NCBI GenBank assembly: GCA_937995985.1 | Contig: CALKIR010000003.1 | Coordinates: 1-20,146, forward strand | DNA length: 20,146 bases | Reading direction: 5' to 3' | DNA from: an uncultured Alcaligenaceae bacterium | Lineage (GTDB): Bacteria; Pseudomonadota; Gammaproteobacteria; Burkholderiales; Burkholderiaceae_B | In this document: positions 6,901-15,685 of the stretch, piece by piece | Layout of the letters: each line of letters opens with the position of its first letter | Position numbering within the stretch: position 1 is the first letter of the stretch | Made by a program: the position numbers and the translations under genes | Notes under the pieces: generated by a model | The model's database searches: none | What the model was told of the DNA's origin: nothing | What the model saw: only the letters and a program-made list of their open reading frames with translations

Positions 6901-8055
6901 GGCAAGGTCGTAAATGGGGGGCCTAAGCGTTTGGCGAAAGGCTCTGAGATCACAGCCGAGTACTTGGATAGTATTGACCGCTGGATGTGGTTCGATATTC
7001 GCTTGGCTGACGAAGAAGATGCTTTGGTCCTAGAGCATACCAAAGATTCTCTGGAGCATAAGCGTCATCAATTCGACTTGGCGTTTGAGGAAAAGCGCAA
7101 GAAACTTACTCAAGGCGATGAGTTGCCTCCTGGTGTACTAAAGATGGTCAAGGTCTATTTGGCCGTTAAGCGTCGTTTGGCACCTGGGGATAAGATGGCC
7201 GGTCGTCACGGTAACAAAGGGGTGGTGTCTAATATTGTGCCAGTTGAGGATATGCCTCATATGGCTGATGGTACCCCTGTGGATGTGGTGCTGAACCCCT
7301 TAGGGGTCCCTTCTCGAATGAACGTAGGGCAGGTGCTCGAGGTGCATTTGGGCTGGGCCGCTAAAGGGATTGGGAATCGTATTAACCAAATGCTCAGTGA
7401 TGAGCGCAAGGTGCAAATAAAAGAGCTGCGTGAGTTTATCAATCAGGCTTATAACAGCACTGGTGAAAAGGCGGATATTGATTCGCTTACTGACGAGGAG
7501 TTGCTCGAAATGGCTCATAACCTCAGAAGTGGTTTGCCTGTGGCAACCCCTGTGTTTGATGGAGCCAATGAGGAAGAAATTCAAGCCATGCTCAAATTGG
7601 CCTATCCTGATGATGTGGCCGAGAAGCTCGAATTAACTCCTGATCGCACTCAGATAACGCTGTATGATGGACGGACAGGAGAGAAGTTTGATCGCCCTGT
7701 GACAGTCGGTTATATGCACTTTCTTAAGCTGCACCACTTGGTTGATGACAAGATGCACGCGCGTTCTACTGGTCCTTATTCTTTGGTCACCCAGCAACCT
7801 CTGGGAGGTAAGGCCCAATTTGGTGGTCAGCGTTTTGGTGAGATGGAGGTGTGGGCACTTGAGGCTTATGGTGCTGCTTATACCTTGCAAGAAATGCTCA
7901 CCGTTAAGTCGGATGATATTGCCGGCCGTACGAAAGTCTATGAGAACATTGTCAAGGGTGATCACGTCATTGATGCAGGGATGCCTGAGTCATTCAACGT
8001 GCTTGTTAAAGAGATTCGTTCTTTGGCCCTTGATATGGAATTGGAGCGTAAATAA
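3943..8055 (+). CDS. rpoB: DNA-directed RNA polymerase subunit beta
   Basis: The beta subunit forms one pincer of RNA polymerase and contributes to the catalytic centre and the rifampicin pocket. At 1370 aa it has the usual betaproteobacterial length. Landmarks: the rifampicin region GSSQLSQFMDQTNPLSE begins at residue 513, with the drug-contact residues D522, H532, S537 and L539 (E. coli D516, H526, S531, L533) all of sensitive type; the acidic pair E819-D820 in NFEDSILISE; and KMAGRHGNKG starting at K1084, holding the two active-site lysines (K1084, K1092). The C-terminus EVWALEAYGAAYTLQEMLT is the clamp anchor. ATG 3943 follows CGGAG. It overlaps rpoC by one base (TAATG), which couples synthesis of the two large subunits. 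Confidence 0.98.
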   Translation: MPYSYTEKKRIRKSFAKREDVQQVPYLLATQIESYQSFLQKDIEPSKREIQGLQEAFHSVFPIVSHNQMARLEFVSYYLGEPVFDVKECQQRGLTYAAPLRAKVRLVIMDREVSKPTVKEVKEQEVYMGEMPLMTQNGSFIINGTERVIVSQLHRSPGVFFEHDRGKTHSSGKLLFSARVIPYRGSWLDFEFDPKDILFFRIDRRRKMPVTILLKAIGMNTEAILAHFFEFDHIELLNEGARLQFVPKHWRGEIASFDIKDKDGNIIVEKDKRINARHIRQLEEAKVDWLSVPDDFIIGRVTAKDIINLDTGEFIARANDELTAGMLAEMRSAGVREIETLYINDLDQGGYISQTLRIDDTADQMAARVAIYRMMRPGEPPTEEAVENLFNRLFYSEETYDLSRVGRMKVNSRLGRGEDTSGPMTLTDEDIVDTIKVLVDLRNGIGEIDDIDHLGNRRVRCVGELAENQFRAGLVRVERAVRERLAQAESENLMPHDLINSRPISAAIKEFFGSSQLSQFMDQTNPLSEVTHKRRVSALGPGGLTRERAGFEVRDVHPTHYGRVCPIETPEGPNIGLINSMALYARLNEYGFLETPYRKVVDSRVTDEMVYLSAIEESNYIIAQANAKLDDEGRFVDSLVACRQAGETLMTSPENVDYIDVAPSQIVSVAASLIPFLEHDDANRALMGANMQRQAVPCLRPEKPMVGTGIERTVAVDSGTTVQALRGGVVDYVDSERIVIRVNDDENVAGEVGVDIYNLIKYTRSNQSTNINQRPIVKQGDKVARGDVIADGASTDLGELALGQNMLVAFMPWHGYNFEDSILISEKVVSDDRYTSIHIEELTVVARDTKLGPEEITRDISNLSETQLNRLDDSGIVYIGAEVSADDVLVGKVTPKGETQLTPEEKLLRAIFGEKASDVKDTSLRVPSGMVGTVIDVQVYTREGIERDKRAQSIIDDELRRYRQDLNDQLRIVEDDAFDRIYKFLIGKVVNGGPKRLAKGSEITAEYLDSIDRWMWFDIRLADEEDALVLEHTKDSLEHKRHQFDLAFEEKRKKLTQGDELPPGVLKMVKVYLAVKRRLAPGDKMAGRHGNKGVVSNIVPVEDMPHMADGTPVDVVLNPLGVPSRMNVGQVLEVHLGWAAKGIGNRINQMLSDERKVQIKELREFINQAYNSTGEKADIDSLTDEELLEMAHNLRSGLPVATPVFDGANEEEIQAMLKLAYPDDVAEKLELTPDRTQITLYDGRTGEKFDRPVTVGYMHFLKLHHLVDDKMHARSTGPYSLVTQQPLGGKAQFGGQRFGEMEVWALEAYGAAYTLQEMLTVKSDDIAGRTKVYENIVKGDHVIDAGMPESFNVLVKEIRSLALDMELERK

Positions 8056-11000
8056 TGAAAGCGCTACTCGATTTATTTAAGCAAGTCAACGAAGATGAGC
8101 AGTTTGATGCCATCCGGATTGGCATTGCGTCGCCGGAAAAAATACGCTCTTGGTCTTACGGTGAGGTGCGTAAACCCGAAACCATTAATTATCGCACCTT
8201 TAGACCAGAGCGTGATGGATTGTTTTGTGCCAAGATTTTTGGGCCAACCAAAGATTATGAGTGCTTGTGCGGTAAGTACAAGCGCTTGAAGCACCGCGGT
8301 GTGATTTGTGAAAAATGCGGGGTAGAGGTTACAGTTTCGAAAGTGCGTCGTGAGCGCATGGCGCACATCGAATTAGCTTGCCCGGTAGCGCATATTTGGT
8401 TCCTTAAGAGCTTGCCGTCTCGTTTAGGGATGGTGCTCGATATGACCTTGCGCGATATTGAGCGTGTCTTGTATTTTGAGGCTTGGTGTGTGATCGAGCC
8501 TGGCATGACGCCATTAAAGCGCGGACAAATTTTGTCTGATGATGATTACCTCACCAAGACCGAAGAGTATGGAGATGATTTCCATGCTTTGATGGGGGCA
8601 GAGGCTATTCGTGAGCTGCTGCGTACCATAGACTTGGATGAGGAAATTGAAAGTCTGCGTGGTGAATTAAAAACCACCGGTTCCGTGGCACGTATTAAGC
8701 GAATTTCTAAGCGCTTAAAGGTGCTGGAGGGCTTCCAAAAGTCTGGAATTAAGCCTGACTGGATGATTCTTGAGGTACTGCCTGTATTGCCGCCTGAGTT
8801 GCGTCCTTTGGTACCTCTTGATGGAGGGCGTTTTGCAACCTCTGACCTTAATGATCTATATCGCCGGGTCATTAATAGAAATAATCGTCTTAAGCGTTTA
8901 ATGGAGCTTAAGGCGCCTGATATTATTCTGCGTAATGAAAAGCGGATGTTGCAGGAGGCCGTAGATTCCTTGCTGGATAACGGTCGCCGTGGCAAGGCGA
9001 TGACCGGTGCGAATCGTCGTCAGCTCAAGTCTTTGGCTGACATGATCAAGGGTAAGGGCGGGCGCTTCCGTCAAAACCTATTAGGTAAGCGTGTTGACTA
9101 CTCTGGGCGGTCGGTCATTGTAGTAGGGCCACAGCTCAAGTTGCATGAGTGCGGTTTGCCCAAGTTAATGGCTTTAGAGTTGTTTAAGCCTTTTATATTT
9201 CATCGCTTAGAGATGATGGGGCTGGCCACAACTATTAAAGCAGCGAAGAAACTCGTTGAGAATCAAGAACCGGTTGTGTGGGATATTCTTGATGAGGTGA
9301 TTCGCGAGCATCCGGTGTTATTAAACCGTGCGCCCACTTTGCACCGTCTCGGGATTCAAGCATTTGAGCCGGTGTTGATTGAGGGTAAGGCCATTCAGTT
9401 ACACCCATTAGTATGTGCTGCCTTTAACGCAGACTTTGATGGGGACCAAATGGCGGTGCACGTACCGTTGTCTTTGGAGGCACAGTTAGAAGCGCGCACT
9501 TTGATGCTGTCTTCCAATAACGTGTTGTTCCCCGCTAACGGTGAGCCCTCTATTGTGCCTTCTCAAGACATTGTCTTGGGCTTGTATTATGCGACGCGCC
9601 CCAAAATTAATGGCAAGGGCGAGGGCATGTTCTTTGCCGATGTAACCGAGGTGCATCGTGCTTATGAAAACCATCAGGTTGAATTACAAAGCCGGGTGAC
9701 TGTGCGTGTTAATGAATATACGCGCACCGAAGATGGTCAGTGGGCCGCTCAGCCTGTACGGGTTGAGACAACGGTTGGTCGCGCTTTGTTATCTAGCATT
9801 TTGCCTAAGGGCTTAGAGTTTGAATTACTCAATCGCACTTTGAGCAAAAAAGAGATTTCCCAGCTGATTAATCAGTCGTTCCGTCGTTGCGGTCTGCGAG
9901 AAACCGTAATTTTTGCAGACAAGCTCATGCAGTGGGGCTTTGATTTGGCAACTCGAGGCGGTATTTCTATCGCCATGAGTGATATGCTGATTCCTAAAGC
10001 CAAGCAGGAGATTCTTGCCGAGGCCGAAGATGAGGTGCGCCAGATTGATAAGCAGTACACCTCAGGTTTGGTAACCGCTCAAGAGCGCTACAACAATGTA
10101 GTCGATATTTGGGGTAAGGCCAGTGACCGGGTGGGTAAGGCCATGATGGAGGAGCTCTCGAGTGAAATCGTTGTGGATCGTTTTGGCAACGAGCAAACTC
10201 AAGAGTCTTTTAACTCCATCTATATGATGGCTGATTCAGGAGCCCGGGGTTCAGCAGCACAGATTCGTCAGTTGGCAGGGATGCGGGGTTTGATGGCCAA
10301 GCCAGATGGTTCTATTATTGAGACTCCGATTACTGCAAACTTCCGTGAAGGATTGAATGTACTGCAGTACTTTATTTCCACTCACGGAGCCCGTAAAGGA
10401 TTGGCTGATACAGCGCTTAAGACAGCTAACTCGGGTTATTTGACCCGTCGCTTGGTCGATGTGACCCAGGATTTGGTCATTACCGAGGATGATTGCGGCA
10501 CCAATCGCGGCTATACCATGAAGGCCGTATTGGATGGGGGCAAGGTCATAGAGACTTTACGTGATCGTATTTTGGGACGGGTGGCAGCTGTTGATATTGT
10601 TAATCCCGATACCCAAGAGACCGTCATCGAAGCAGGGACTTTGTTAGATGAAAACCATGTTGAGCTCATTGATTCTTTAGGTATTGATGAGGTCAAGATC
10701 CGCACGCCCTTGACTTGTGAGACCCGTTGGGGACTGTGTGCCCATTGTTATGGCCGCGACTTAGGACGGGGTGCATTGGTGAACCGAGGTGAGGCGGTTG
10801 GGGTAATTGCTGCGCAGTCTATCGGTGAGCCCGGAACACAGTTAACGATGCGTACCTTCCACATCGGAGGGGCAGCATCTCGTGCGGCGACAACCAGTAC
10901 CGTAGAAAGTAAGACCGCGGGTAAAGTGGGCTTTGCGATTGGATTACGCTATGTCACCAATAATAAAGGTGAGCGTATAGCAATTTCTCGCTCTGGTGAG

Positions 11001-12284
11001 ATCCTAATCTATGATGACAAGGGTCGGGAGCGGGAGCGCCACAAAATACCTTACGGGGCAACTATCTCTGTTGGCGATGGGGAAGCCATTGAGGCCGGTC
11101 AGCGCATTGCCAGCTGGGATCCATTAACACGTCCTATCGTTTCTGAATATGCGGGCACCGTTCGTTTCGAAAATATCGAAGAAAATGTGACGGTGGCGCG
11201 CCAAGTAGATGAGGTGACAGGGCTGTCTACTTTGGTGGTTATTACTCCAAAGACACACTCTGGTCGTACTGCACAACGTCCACAAATTAAATTGTTGGAT
11301 GAGAATGGCGAAGAGGTAAAAATCGCCGGTACAGAGCATACGGTAAATATCTCTTTCCCTGTTGGTGCGTTGATTACTGTGCGTGATGGGCAGCAGGTCT
11401 CAGTGGGTGAGGTCTTGGCACGTATTCCGCAAGAATCACAGAAGACTCGTGATATTACAGGGGGTCTGCCTCGTGTGGCCGAGCTATTTGAGGCTCGTTC
11501 ACCCAAAGATGCGGGGATGCTTGCTGAGGTCACGGGTACCGTATCATTCGGAAAAGAAACCAAAGGCCGTCAGCGTCTAATCATTACTGATTTGGATGGT
11601 GAGGCACATGAGTTTTTAATTCCCAAGGAAAAGCAAGTCTTGGTGCACGATGGGCAGGTAGTCAACAAAGGAGAGTTTATTGTTGATGGTCCTCCTGATC
11701 CGCATGATATCTTGCGTCTCAAGGGCATTGAGGAGCTCGCTAGCTACATTGTGAATGAGGTCCAAGATGTGTATCGCCTACAAGGGGTTAAGATTAACGA
11801 TAAGCACATTGAGGTGATTGTCCGTCAAATGCTCAGACGGGTGAATATCGTTGATCCTGGTGATACGGACTTTATCACGGGTGAGCAAGTGGAGCGTTCT
11901 GATTTGCTCAATGAAAATGATCGCGTGATTGCCGAAGGCGGGGTTCCTGCAACGTATGAGAATATTTTGTTAGGGATTACCAAGGCTTCGCTGTCTACAG
12001 ACTCCTTTATCTCTGCGGCTTCTTTCCAAGAGACCACTCGAGTATTGACCGAGGCGGCCATTATGGGCAAGCGTGATGAGTTGCGCGGTCTTAAGGAAAA
12101 CGTGATTGTAGGTCGCTTAATACCTGCTGGTACAGGGATGGCTTATCATCTGGCCCGACAGGAAAAAGAGCGCATGCAGATGCAAGAAAGACAGGTTGCT
12201 CGAGCTCAGGAAAATCCATTTAAGGATGAGGTTGAGCCAGCAGAAAAGGCCGGTGCCGAGGATGCTGCTGAGGATGAGTCCTAA
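8055..12284 (+). CDS. rpoC: DNA-directed RNA polymerase subunit beta'
   Basis: The beta' subunit carries the catalytic magnesium and the DNA clamp. The 1409-aa product has the N-terminal zinc site C70, C72, C85, C88, the absolutely conserved NADFDGD motif at 458-464 with the three magnesium-binding aspartates D460, D462 and D464, and the second zinc site C814, C888, C895, C898. The bridge-helix and trigger-loop region includes GEPGTQLTMRTFHIGG, after the IAAQSIGEPG stretch. The catalytic and zinc residues fall at the same numbers as in E. coli, so no large insertions or deletions precede them. The tail is acidic (Glu/Asp/Ala). The start ATG 8055 shares its A with the rpoB stop. A strong terminator follows. 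Confidence 0.98.
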   Translation: MKALLDLFKQVNEDEQFDAIRIGIASPEKIRSWSYGEVRKPETINYRTFRPERDGLFCAKIFGPTKDYECLCGKYKRLKHRGVICEKCGVEVTVSKVRRERMAHIELACPVAHIWFLKSLPSRLGMVLDMTLRDIERVLYFEAWCVIEPGMTPLKRGQILSDDDYLTKTEEYGDDFHALMGAEAIRELLRTIDLDEEIESLRGELKTTGSVARIKRISKRLKVLEGFQKSGIKPDWMILEVLPVLPPELRPLVPLDGGRFATSDLNDLYRRVINRNNRLKRLMELKAPDIILRNEKRMLQEAVDSLLDNGRRGKAMTGANRRQLKSLADMIKGKGGRFRQNLLGKRVDYSGRSVIVVGPQLKLHECGLPKLMALELFKPFIFHRLEMMGLATTIKAAKKLVENQEPVVWDILDEVIREHPVLLNRAPTLHRLGIQAFEPVLIEGKAIQLHPLVCAAFNADFDGDQMAVHVPLSLEAQLEARTLMLSSNNVLFPANGEPSIVPSQDIVLGLYYATRPKINGKGEGMFFADVTEVHRAYENHQVELQSRVTVRVNEYTRTEDGQWAAQPVRVETTVGRALLSSILPKGLEFELLNRTLSKKEISQLINQSFRRCGLRETVIFADKLMQWGFDLATRGGISIAMSDMLIPKAKQEILAEAEDEVRQIDKQYTSGLVTAQERYNNVVDIWGKASDRVGKAMMEELSSEIVVDRFGNEQTQESFNSIYMMADSGARGSAAQIRQLAGMRGLMAKPDGSIIETPITANFREGLNVLQYFISTHGARKGLADTALKTANSGYLTRRLVDVTQDLVITEDDCGTNRGYTMKAVLDGGKVIETLRDRILGRVAAVDIVNPDTQETVIEAGTLLDENHVELIDSLGIDEVKIRTPLTCETRWGLCAHCYGRDLGRGALVNRGEAVGVIAAQSIGEPGTQLTMRTFHIGGAASRAATTSTVESKTAGKVGFAIGLRYVTNNKGERIAISRSGEILIYDDKGRERERHKIPYGATISVGDGEAIEAGQRIASWDPLTRPIVSEYAGTVRFENIEENVTVARQVDEVTGLSTLVVITPKTHSGRTAQRPQIKLLDENGEEVKIAGTEHTVNISFPVGALITVRDGQQVSVGEVLARIPQESQKTRDITGGLPRVAELFEARSPKDAGMLAEVTGTVSFGKETKGRQRLIITDLDGEAHEFLIPKEKQVLVHDGQVVNKGEFIVDGPPDPHDILRLKGIEELASYIVNEVQDVYRLQGVKINDKHIEVIVRQMLRRVNIVDPGDTDFITGEQVERSDLLNENDRVIAEGGVPATYENILLGITKASLSTDSFISAASFQETTRVLTEAAIMGKRDELRGLKENVIVGRLIPAGTGMAYHLARQEKERMQMQERQVARAQENPFKDEVEPAEKAGAEDAAEDES

Positions 12285-12304
12285 ACCGATATTGTGAGCA
12301 TCAA

Positions 12305-12339
12305 TAAAAAGGCCTGAAGTTTTACTTCAGGCCTTTTTT
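12305..12339. terminator. Bidirectional terminator between rpoC and the histidine kinase gene
   Basis: GGCCTGAAGT (12311-12320) and ACTTCAGGCC (12324-12333) form a perfect 10-bp GC-rich stem with a TTT loop. It is flanked by AAAAA on the left and TTTTTT on the right, so it has a U-tail in both directions. It lies 21 bases after the rpoC stop and about 30 bases beyond the stop of the convergent kinase gene. It should end both transcripts and insulate the two units. Confidence 0.92.
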
Positions 12340-12370
12340 ATGTAGATAACTAAGACAGTCATTATCGTTC

Positions 12371-14440
12371 TTAATAAATGATAGGCAGATAAATAGTAAA
12401 GGTAGTGCCTTGGCCTACAGTACTTTCTACTTCAATACGGCCACGGTGACGTTCAATGACGGTATGGACAAAAGCAAGGCCAAGACCCGTACCCTTTGGG
12501 TTATCGGCATGTTCAGTATGAAAGCGCTTAAAGGCACTAAAAATATGCTCTAATTCTTGTTCAGGGATTCCCCATCCTTGGTCTTGAATGCGGATAAGCG
12601 CCTGATCTTTTTGAGTGGTTAAAGAGGCAAATATAGAGGTATGAGAGGGACTATATTTGACCGCATTATCTAATAAATTGGTCAGAACACGATGTAAAAA
12701 AGATTGGTGCCCTTGAATCCAGATAATTTTTTCAGGATCTTGATAATGAACAGTGATGTTCTTTTTAGTGGCAACTGCCCAAATATCATCAATGGCTTGG
12801 GTAAGTAAATCATTTAATACTAAAGGGCTTAGTTCAAAGGCAGAGCTTTCCACTCGAGCAAAATCAATAAAATCATCGACCAAATTCAAGGTGTTAGAAG
12901 CATAGTGCTCAAGGCGTTGATAGAATTGTTCATGCTCATTGTTTTGAAGCTGCTGATCGCGCTGCCGTTCTACCTCTACCAGTGCCAAGATAGAGTTTTG
13001 TGGGGCGCGCATATCATGAGAAATAAAGTTTAGGGTTTCTACCCGGCGCTGTTCTGCTTCGCGTAATAACTCTATGGACTTATAGAGGTGGTTGAGCCGC
13101 GCGGGGAGGGTCAGTTGGACCTCAGAAATATCCAAGGCTTGACTGAGTCCTGGGTTGTGCTGGCGCAGTTCAGAGAGTTGTTTATCTACATAACGTAATA
13201 CTGTTTCTTGGCTGCGCCAATACCATAGAGGATAAGAGATAATAGAGCCAATTAAAGCGCTGCCTATGGGAATCCATAAATGAAAAATATGCAGTAAGAG
13301 CCAGTTGCCAATAAATAAAATAACAATGACTAAAGAGGTGCCAAAAAAAGCGTAGCGAGGGGAGAGTTGGCGCAGGCTAACGCAAATAAATAGTACAGGC
13401 AAAATATTAGCCAAGGCGGTGATCCAGTTTGGGGTTTTATGGATCCAATGGAGGTTTAATAAGTTATTGGTTGCGTTAGCTAATATTTCTACCCCAGACA
13501 TGCTGGTATTTTCAGTGCTTGAAAAGGGGGTAGGGTAATAATCACCCAGTCCGCTGCTCCAAGCCCCAATGAGTACGTATTTGTTCTTAAAGGTTTCAGG
13601 AGGATAGTCTCCATTGAGGGTTTTGGCAAAAGAATAAGTAGGAAAGCTACCGAAGGGACCACTGAAGGGGATTAAATGAGGGATTTTGTAATGTTCGCCA
13701 AAGTTCTGTAAAAGAGGAGCATCATCGGTGACGGATAACAGGGCAGTAGAAAAATGGCTAATGGTATTGCTCTTTTTGGTTTGTGTTGAATTGCTTGGGT
13801 CTGTATGAGAGCAGGAGTGGCCCTGTGAGGTTAAGCGATGTAGCCCCGGTGCCTGATGTTGTTGCGGTGAGCAGAGGTCATGAAAGAGCTTAATATGGCG
13901 CACTACCCCGTCCGAGTCCGGTTGAATGTTGATAAAGCCTAAGGCCGCTGCTGCATCAGTCAGGGGCTTGATGGGCTGTTCAAGAGAACCACTGCGATTT
14001 ATATAGACAGGTAAAATAACGCGGCCGTGATTTCGGATGGCTTGGGCAAGAACGGTGTCATCATCCGGATAGGCCGGGTTGCTGCTGGTAAATAAAAGGT
14101 CAATACCAACTGCTTTGGCTTCTTGTAGATGGGTTAATAGCTCTGCATAGACTTTGCGGCGCCAAGGCCAGTGCCCGAGCGCTTTTAGACTTTGGTCATC
14201 AATAATGATGAGCGCAATGGGGGCCTCTTTGGCTGTGCTTGAGGGAGGCTGTAATCGTAGTTGAAAGTCATAAATAATATTATCAAGCCGCTCAAGAGGA
14301 ATGCGTGGGCTGATATAACTCAGAATGACTACAAATAGGACCAACCAAAAAGCCACCCACCAACTATCGCGGCGTATTTGAGTAGCAAATGCGCTAGTTG
14401 GGCCGAGGCTAAGGATTTTTCTAAACCATAGACGACGCAT
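12371..14440 (-). CDS. CHASE2-domain membrane sensor histidine kinase
   Basis: A 689-aa hybrid of an extracytoplasmic CHASE2 sensor and a histidine kinase. One N-terminal membrane segment (27-44) is followed by a roughly 290-residue CHASE2 domain outside the membrane, with landmarks ERLDNIIYDFQLRL (50-63), IIIDDQSL, HWPWRR and GIDLLF. Three closely spaced membrane segments (about 337-356, 363-386, 388-408) then lead to the cytoplasm. The kinase core has an H-box FISHDMRAPQ with phospho-acceptor H475, N-box NLLDNAVKYSP (N588, N592), G1 box DQGWGIP (620-626), F-box near 634-637, and G2 box GTGLGLAF (650-657). All catalytic elements are present. It starts 7 bases after the FecR-protein stop with no clear Shine-Dalgarno, suggesting translational coupling. 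The probable partner is the response regulator at the head of the cluster; the stimulus is unknown. Confidence 0.92.
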   Translation of the reverse strand: MRRLWFRKILSLGPTSAFATQIRRDSWWVAFWLVLFVVILSYISPRIPLERLDNIIYDFQLRLQPPSSTAKEAPIALIIIDDQSLKALGHWPWRRKVYAELLTHLQEAKAVGIDLLFTSSNPAYPDDDTVLAQAIRNHGRVILPVYINRSGSLEQPIKPLTDAAAALGFINIQPDSDGVVRHIKLFHDLCSPQQHQAPGLHRLTSQGHSCSHTDPSNSTQTKKSNTISHFSTALLSVTDDAPLLQNFGEHYKIPHLIPFSGPFGSFPTYSFAKTLNGDYPPETFKNKYVLIGAWSSGLGDYYPTPFSSTENTSMSGVEILANATNNLLNLHWIHKTPNWITALANILPVLFICVSLRQLSPRYAFFGTSLVIVILFIGNWLLLHIFHLWIPIGSALIGSIISYPLWYWRSQETVLRYVDKQLSELRQHNPGLSQALDISEVQLTLPARLNHLYKSIELLREAEQRRVETLNFISHDMRAPQNSILALVEVERQRDQQLQNNEHEQFYQRLEHYASNTLNLVDDFIDFARVESSAFELSPLVLNDLLTQAIDDIWAVATKKNITVHYQDPEKIIWIQGHQSFLHRVLTNLLDNAVKYSPSHTSIFASLTTQKDQALIRIQDQGWGIPEQELEHIFSAFKRFHTEHADNPKGTGLGLAFVHTVIERHRGRIEVESTVGQGTTFTIYLPIIY

Positions 14441-14447
14441 AAAGTAA

Positions 14448-15572
14448 TCAAGGCAGTCCGCTTAATACTACATGACCAAAGCGGGTTCGTATAGGTTGAC
14501 CCGAACGGTCTAGTAAAACCCGATGTCCAGGGAAATCGATCATGGTATCTAGGCCCATAAACCCATTGGCATCTACTGCACGGATAAAGGCATAATGAGT
14601 GCCGGCTTGTACCGCAGCTAAGCTCAGATTGGGTTCTGTACTGCTTTGCTGGCCAATAATTTGTTGGCCATCCGGATCGGCGGCAATAAGGGCGATATAG
14701 TGGCTGGCACCGTCCACAGGAGTAAGGGAAACTTGTAAATGGCCTGGGGAACGCGTGCTTTCTTGAATACGAGGTGCCTCTAATAGATTGGTGATGAATA
14801 CATTTCCCTCAGTATCTAATGCCGCTCCTTGGCGAGGGTTTAACATTTTTGGGGTAAGGGTTGAGCCCTGAATATGGGCGCGCCCATCAATGAGCTCGGT
14901 ACGGGTTGTATGGGCATCGGCCCGTACTCTCATTTTCGTGCCTCGTACACCTGTGATGCTAATAGGAGTGTGTATTTCATAGCGTCCCACCCCGCGCTGC
15001 TCTGGGTCTGCATTGGTTTCTACGGTGCCTTCTTCGAGCATAAAGATCACATCCGCAATGGGAGTGCCTTGGAATTCATTAATTTGTTGAAATAGAATTT
15101 GGGTATTTTCAGGGATGGAAAGGCTGCTTTGATCGTTTAAGCGCACTGTTGCAAAACTATTTTGTCCAGTTTGTATCCGATCCCCAGCTTGGATGGAGCT
15201 TTGTAGGGTTGCGGGCTGATCATTGAGCAGCACGCGTCCTTGTATATGAGTCAAAGCAGCAGTGGTGGGGTGGACTGGAATAAGAGAAAAGGGAATATTA
15301 AGAGTTTTGCCAATAGGAAGACGACGAGGGTCCTCGATTTGGTTGAGGGATTGTAATACCTGCCAATTATTTCTATTGAGGGTATACAGCTCAGCAAGAT
15401 CACTCAGAGTGTCATTGGGCTGTACTCGGTAGGTAAACATGTCTTGCTCTGCACCCATGGGTTGGGCAAAGCTAGGCAGGCCTATAAAAAAAAAGCAAAA
15501 AAACAAACACAATGCCTGCCAAAAGGCAAATAGTTGGAAGCCGGGCGCACAAGTACGAGGATGTTGTTTCAT
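14448..15572 (-). CDS. Exported LysM and FecR domain protein
   Basis: A predicted periplasmic protein of 374 aa. From the chosen ATG (15572) it has a basic n-region (MKQHPR), a hydrophobic core rich in Phe/Leu and a likely cleavage after SFA. A LysM module follows (YRVQPNDTLSDLAELYTLN to the LNIP end; about 47-94), which in general binds peptidoglycan. A FecR-type domain comes next (about 112-220), with GDRIQTGQNSFATVRLNDQSS and the conserved TPISITGVRGTKMRV; the C-terminal third resembles a fibronectin-III-like fold (weak). It is not a FecR anti-sigma protein: it lacks the cytoplasmic N-domain and no sigma gene is near. Earlier in-frame starts exist (ATG 15605, GTG 15611), giving a longer n-region; none has a good ribosome site. 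It sits between the regulator and kinase genes, so it probably assists CHASE2 sensing at the cell wall. Confidence 0.85.
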   Translation of the reverse strand: MKQHPRTCAPGFQLFAFWQALCLFFCFFFIGLPSFAQPMGAEQDMFTYRVQPNDTLSDLAELYTLNRNNWQVLQSLNQIEDPRRLPIGKTLNIPFSLIPVHPTTAALTHIQGRVLLNDQPATLQSSIQAGDRIQTGQNSFATVRLNDQSSLSIPENTQILFQQINEFQGTPIADVIFMLEEGTVETNADPEQRGVGRYEIHTPISITGVRGTKMRVRADAHTTRTELIDGRAHIQGSTLTPKMLNPRQGAALDTEGNVFITNLLEAPRIQESTRSPGHLQVSLTPVDGASHYIALIAADPDGQQIIGQQSSTEPNLSLAAVQAGTHYAFIRAVDANGFMGLDTMIDFPGHRVLLDRSGQPIRTRFGHVVLSGLP

Positions 15573-15660
15573 TGCTTTGGCGTTATCTAGAGTAGTACCA
15601 ATCATTGGCACTCGGTATGATCAAATTGGTAAAGAACGAAATAGCGAACACAAAACAATC

Positions 15661-15676
15661 ATGCAGCAAACTGCAT
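15661..15676 (-). repeat. Hairpin between the response regulator and FecR-protein genes
   Basis: ATGCAG and CTGCAT form a perfect 6-bp inverted repeat with a 4-base loop, beginning 9 bases after the regulator stop (reading the - strand). In that direction it is followed by GATTGTTTTG, a loosely T-rich tail. It could be a weak terminator that lowers expression of the two downstream genes relative to the regulator, or an mRNA-stabilising end. With only 6 pairs, three of them A-T, the effect is uncertain. Confidence 0.4.
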
Positions 15677-15685
15677 AGGCACAGA

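Noticed and set aside
11099..11563. A 154-codon open frame on the - strand inside rpoC
   Set aside because: It is antisense to the conserved C-terminal part of beta', has a Ser/Pro/Thr-rich translation without domain features, and has no ribosome site; judged a chance frame.
14448..15572. Reading the FecR-domain protein as an anti-sigma regulator of iron uptake
   Set aside because: There is no cytoplasmic anti-sigma N-domain, no sigma factor and no TonB receptor nearby; instead a signal peptide and LysM module are present.
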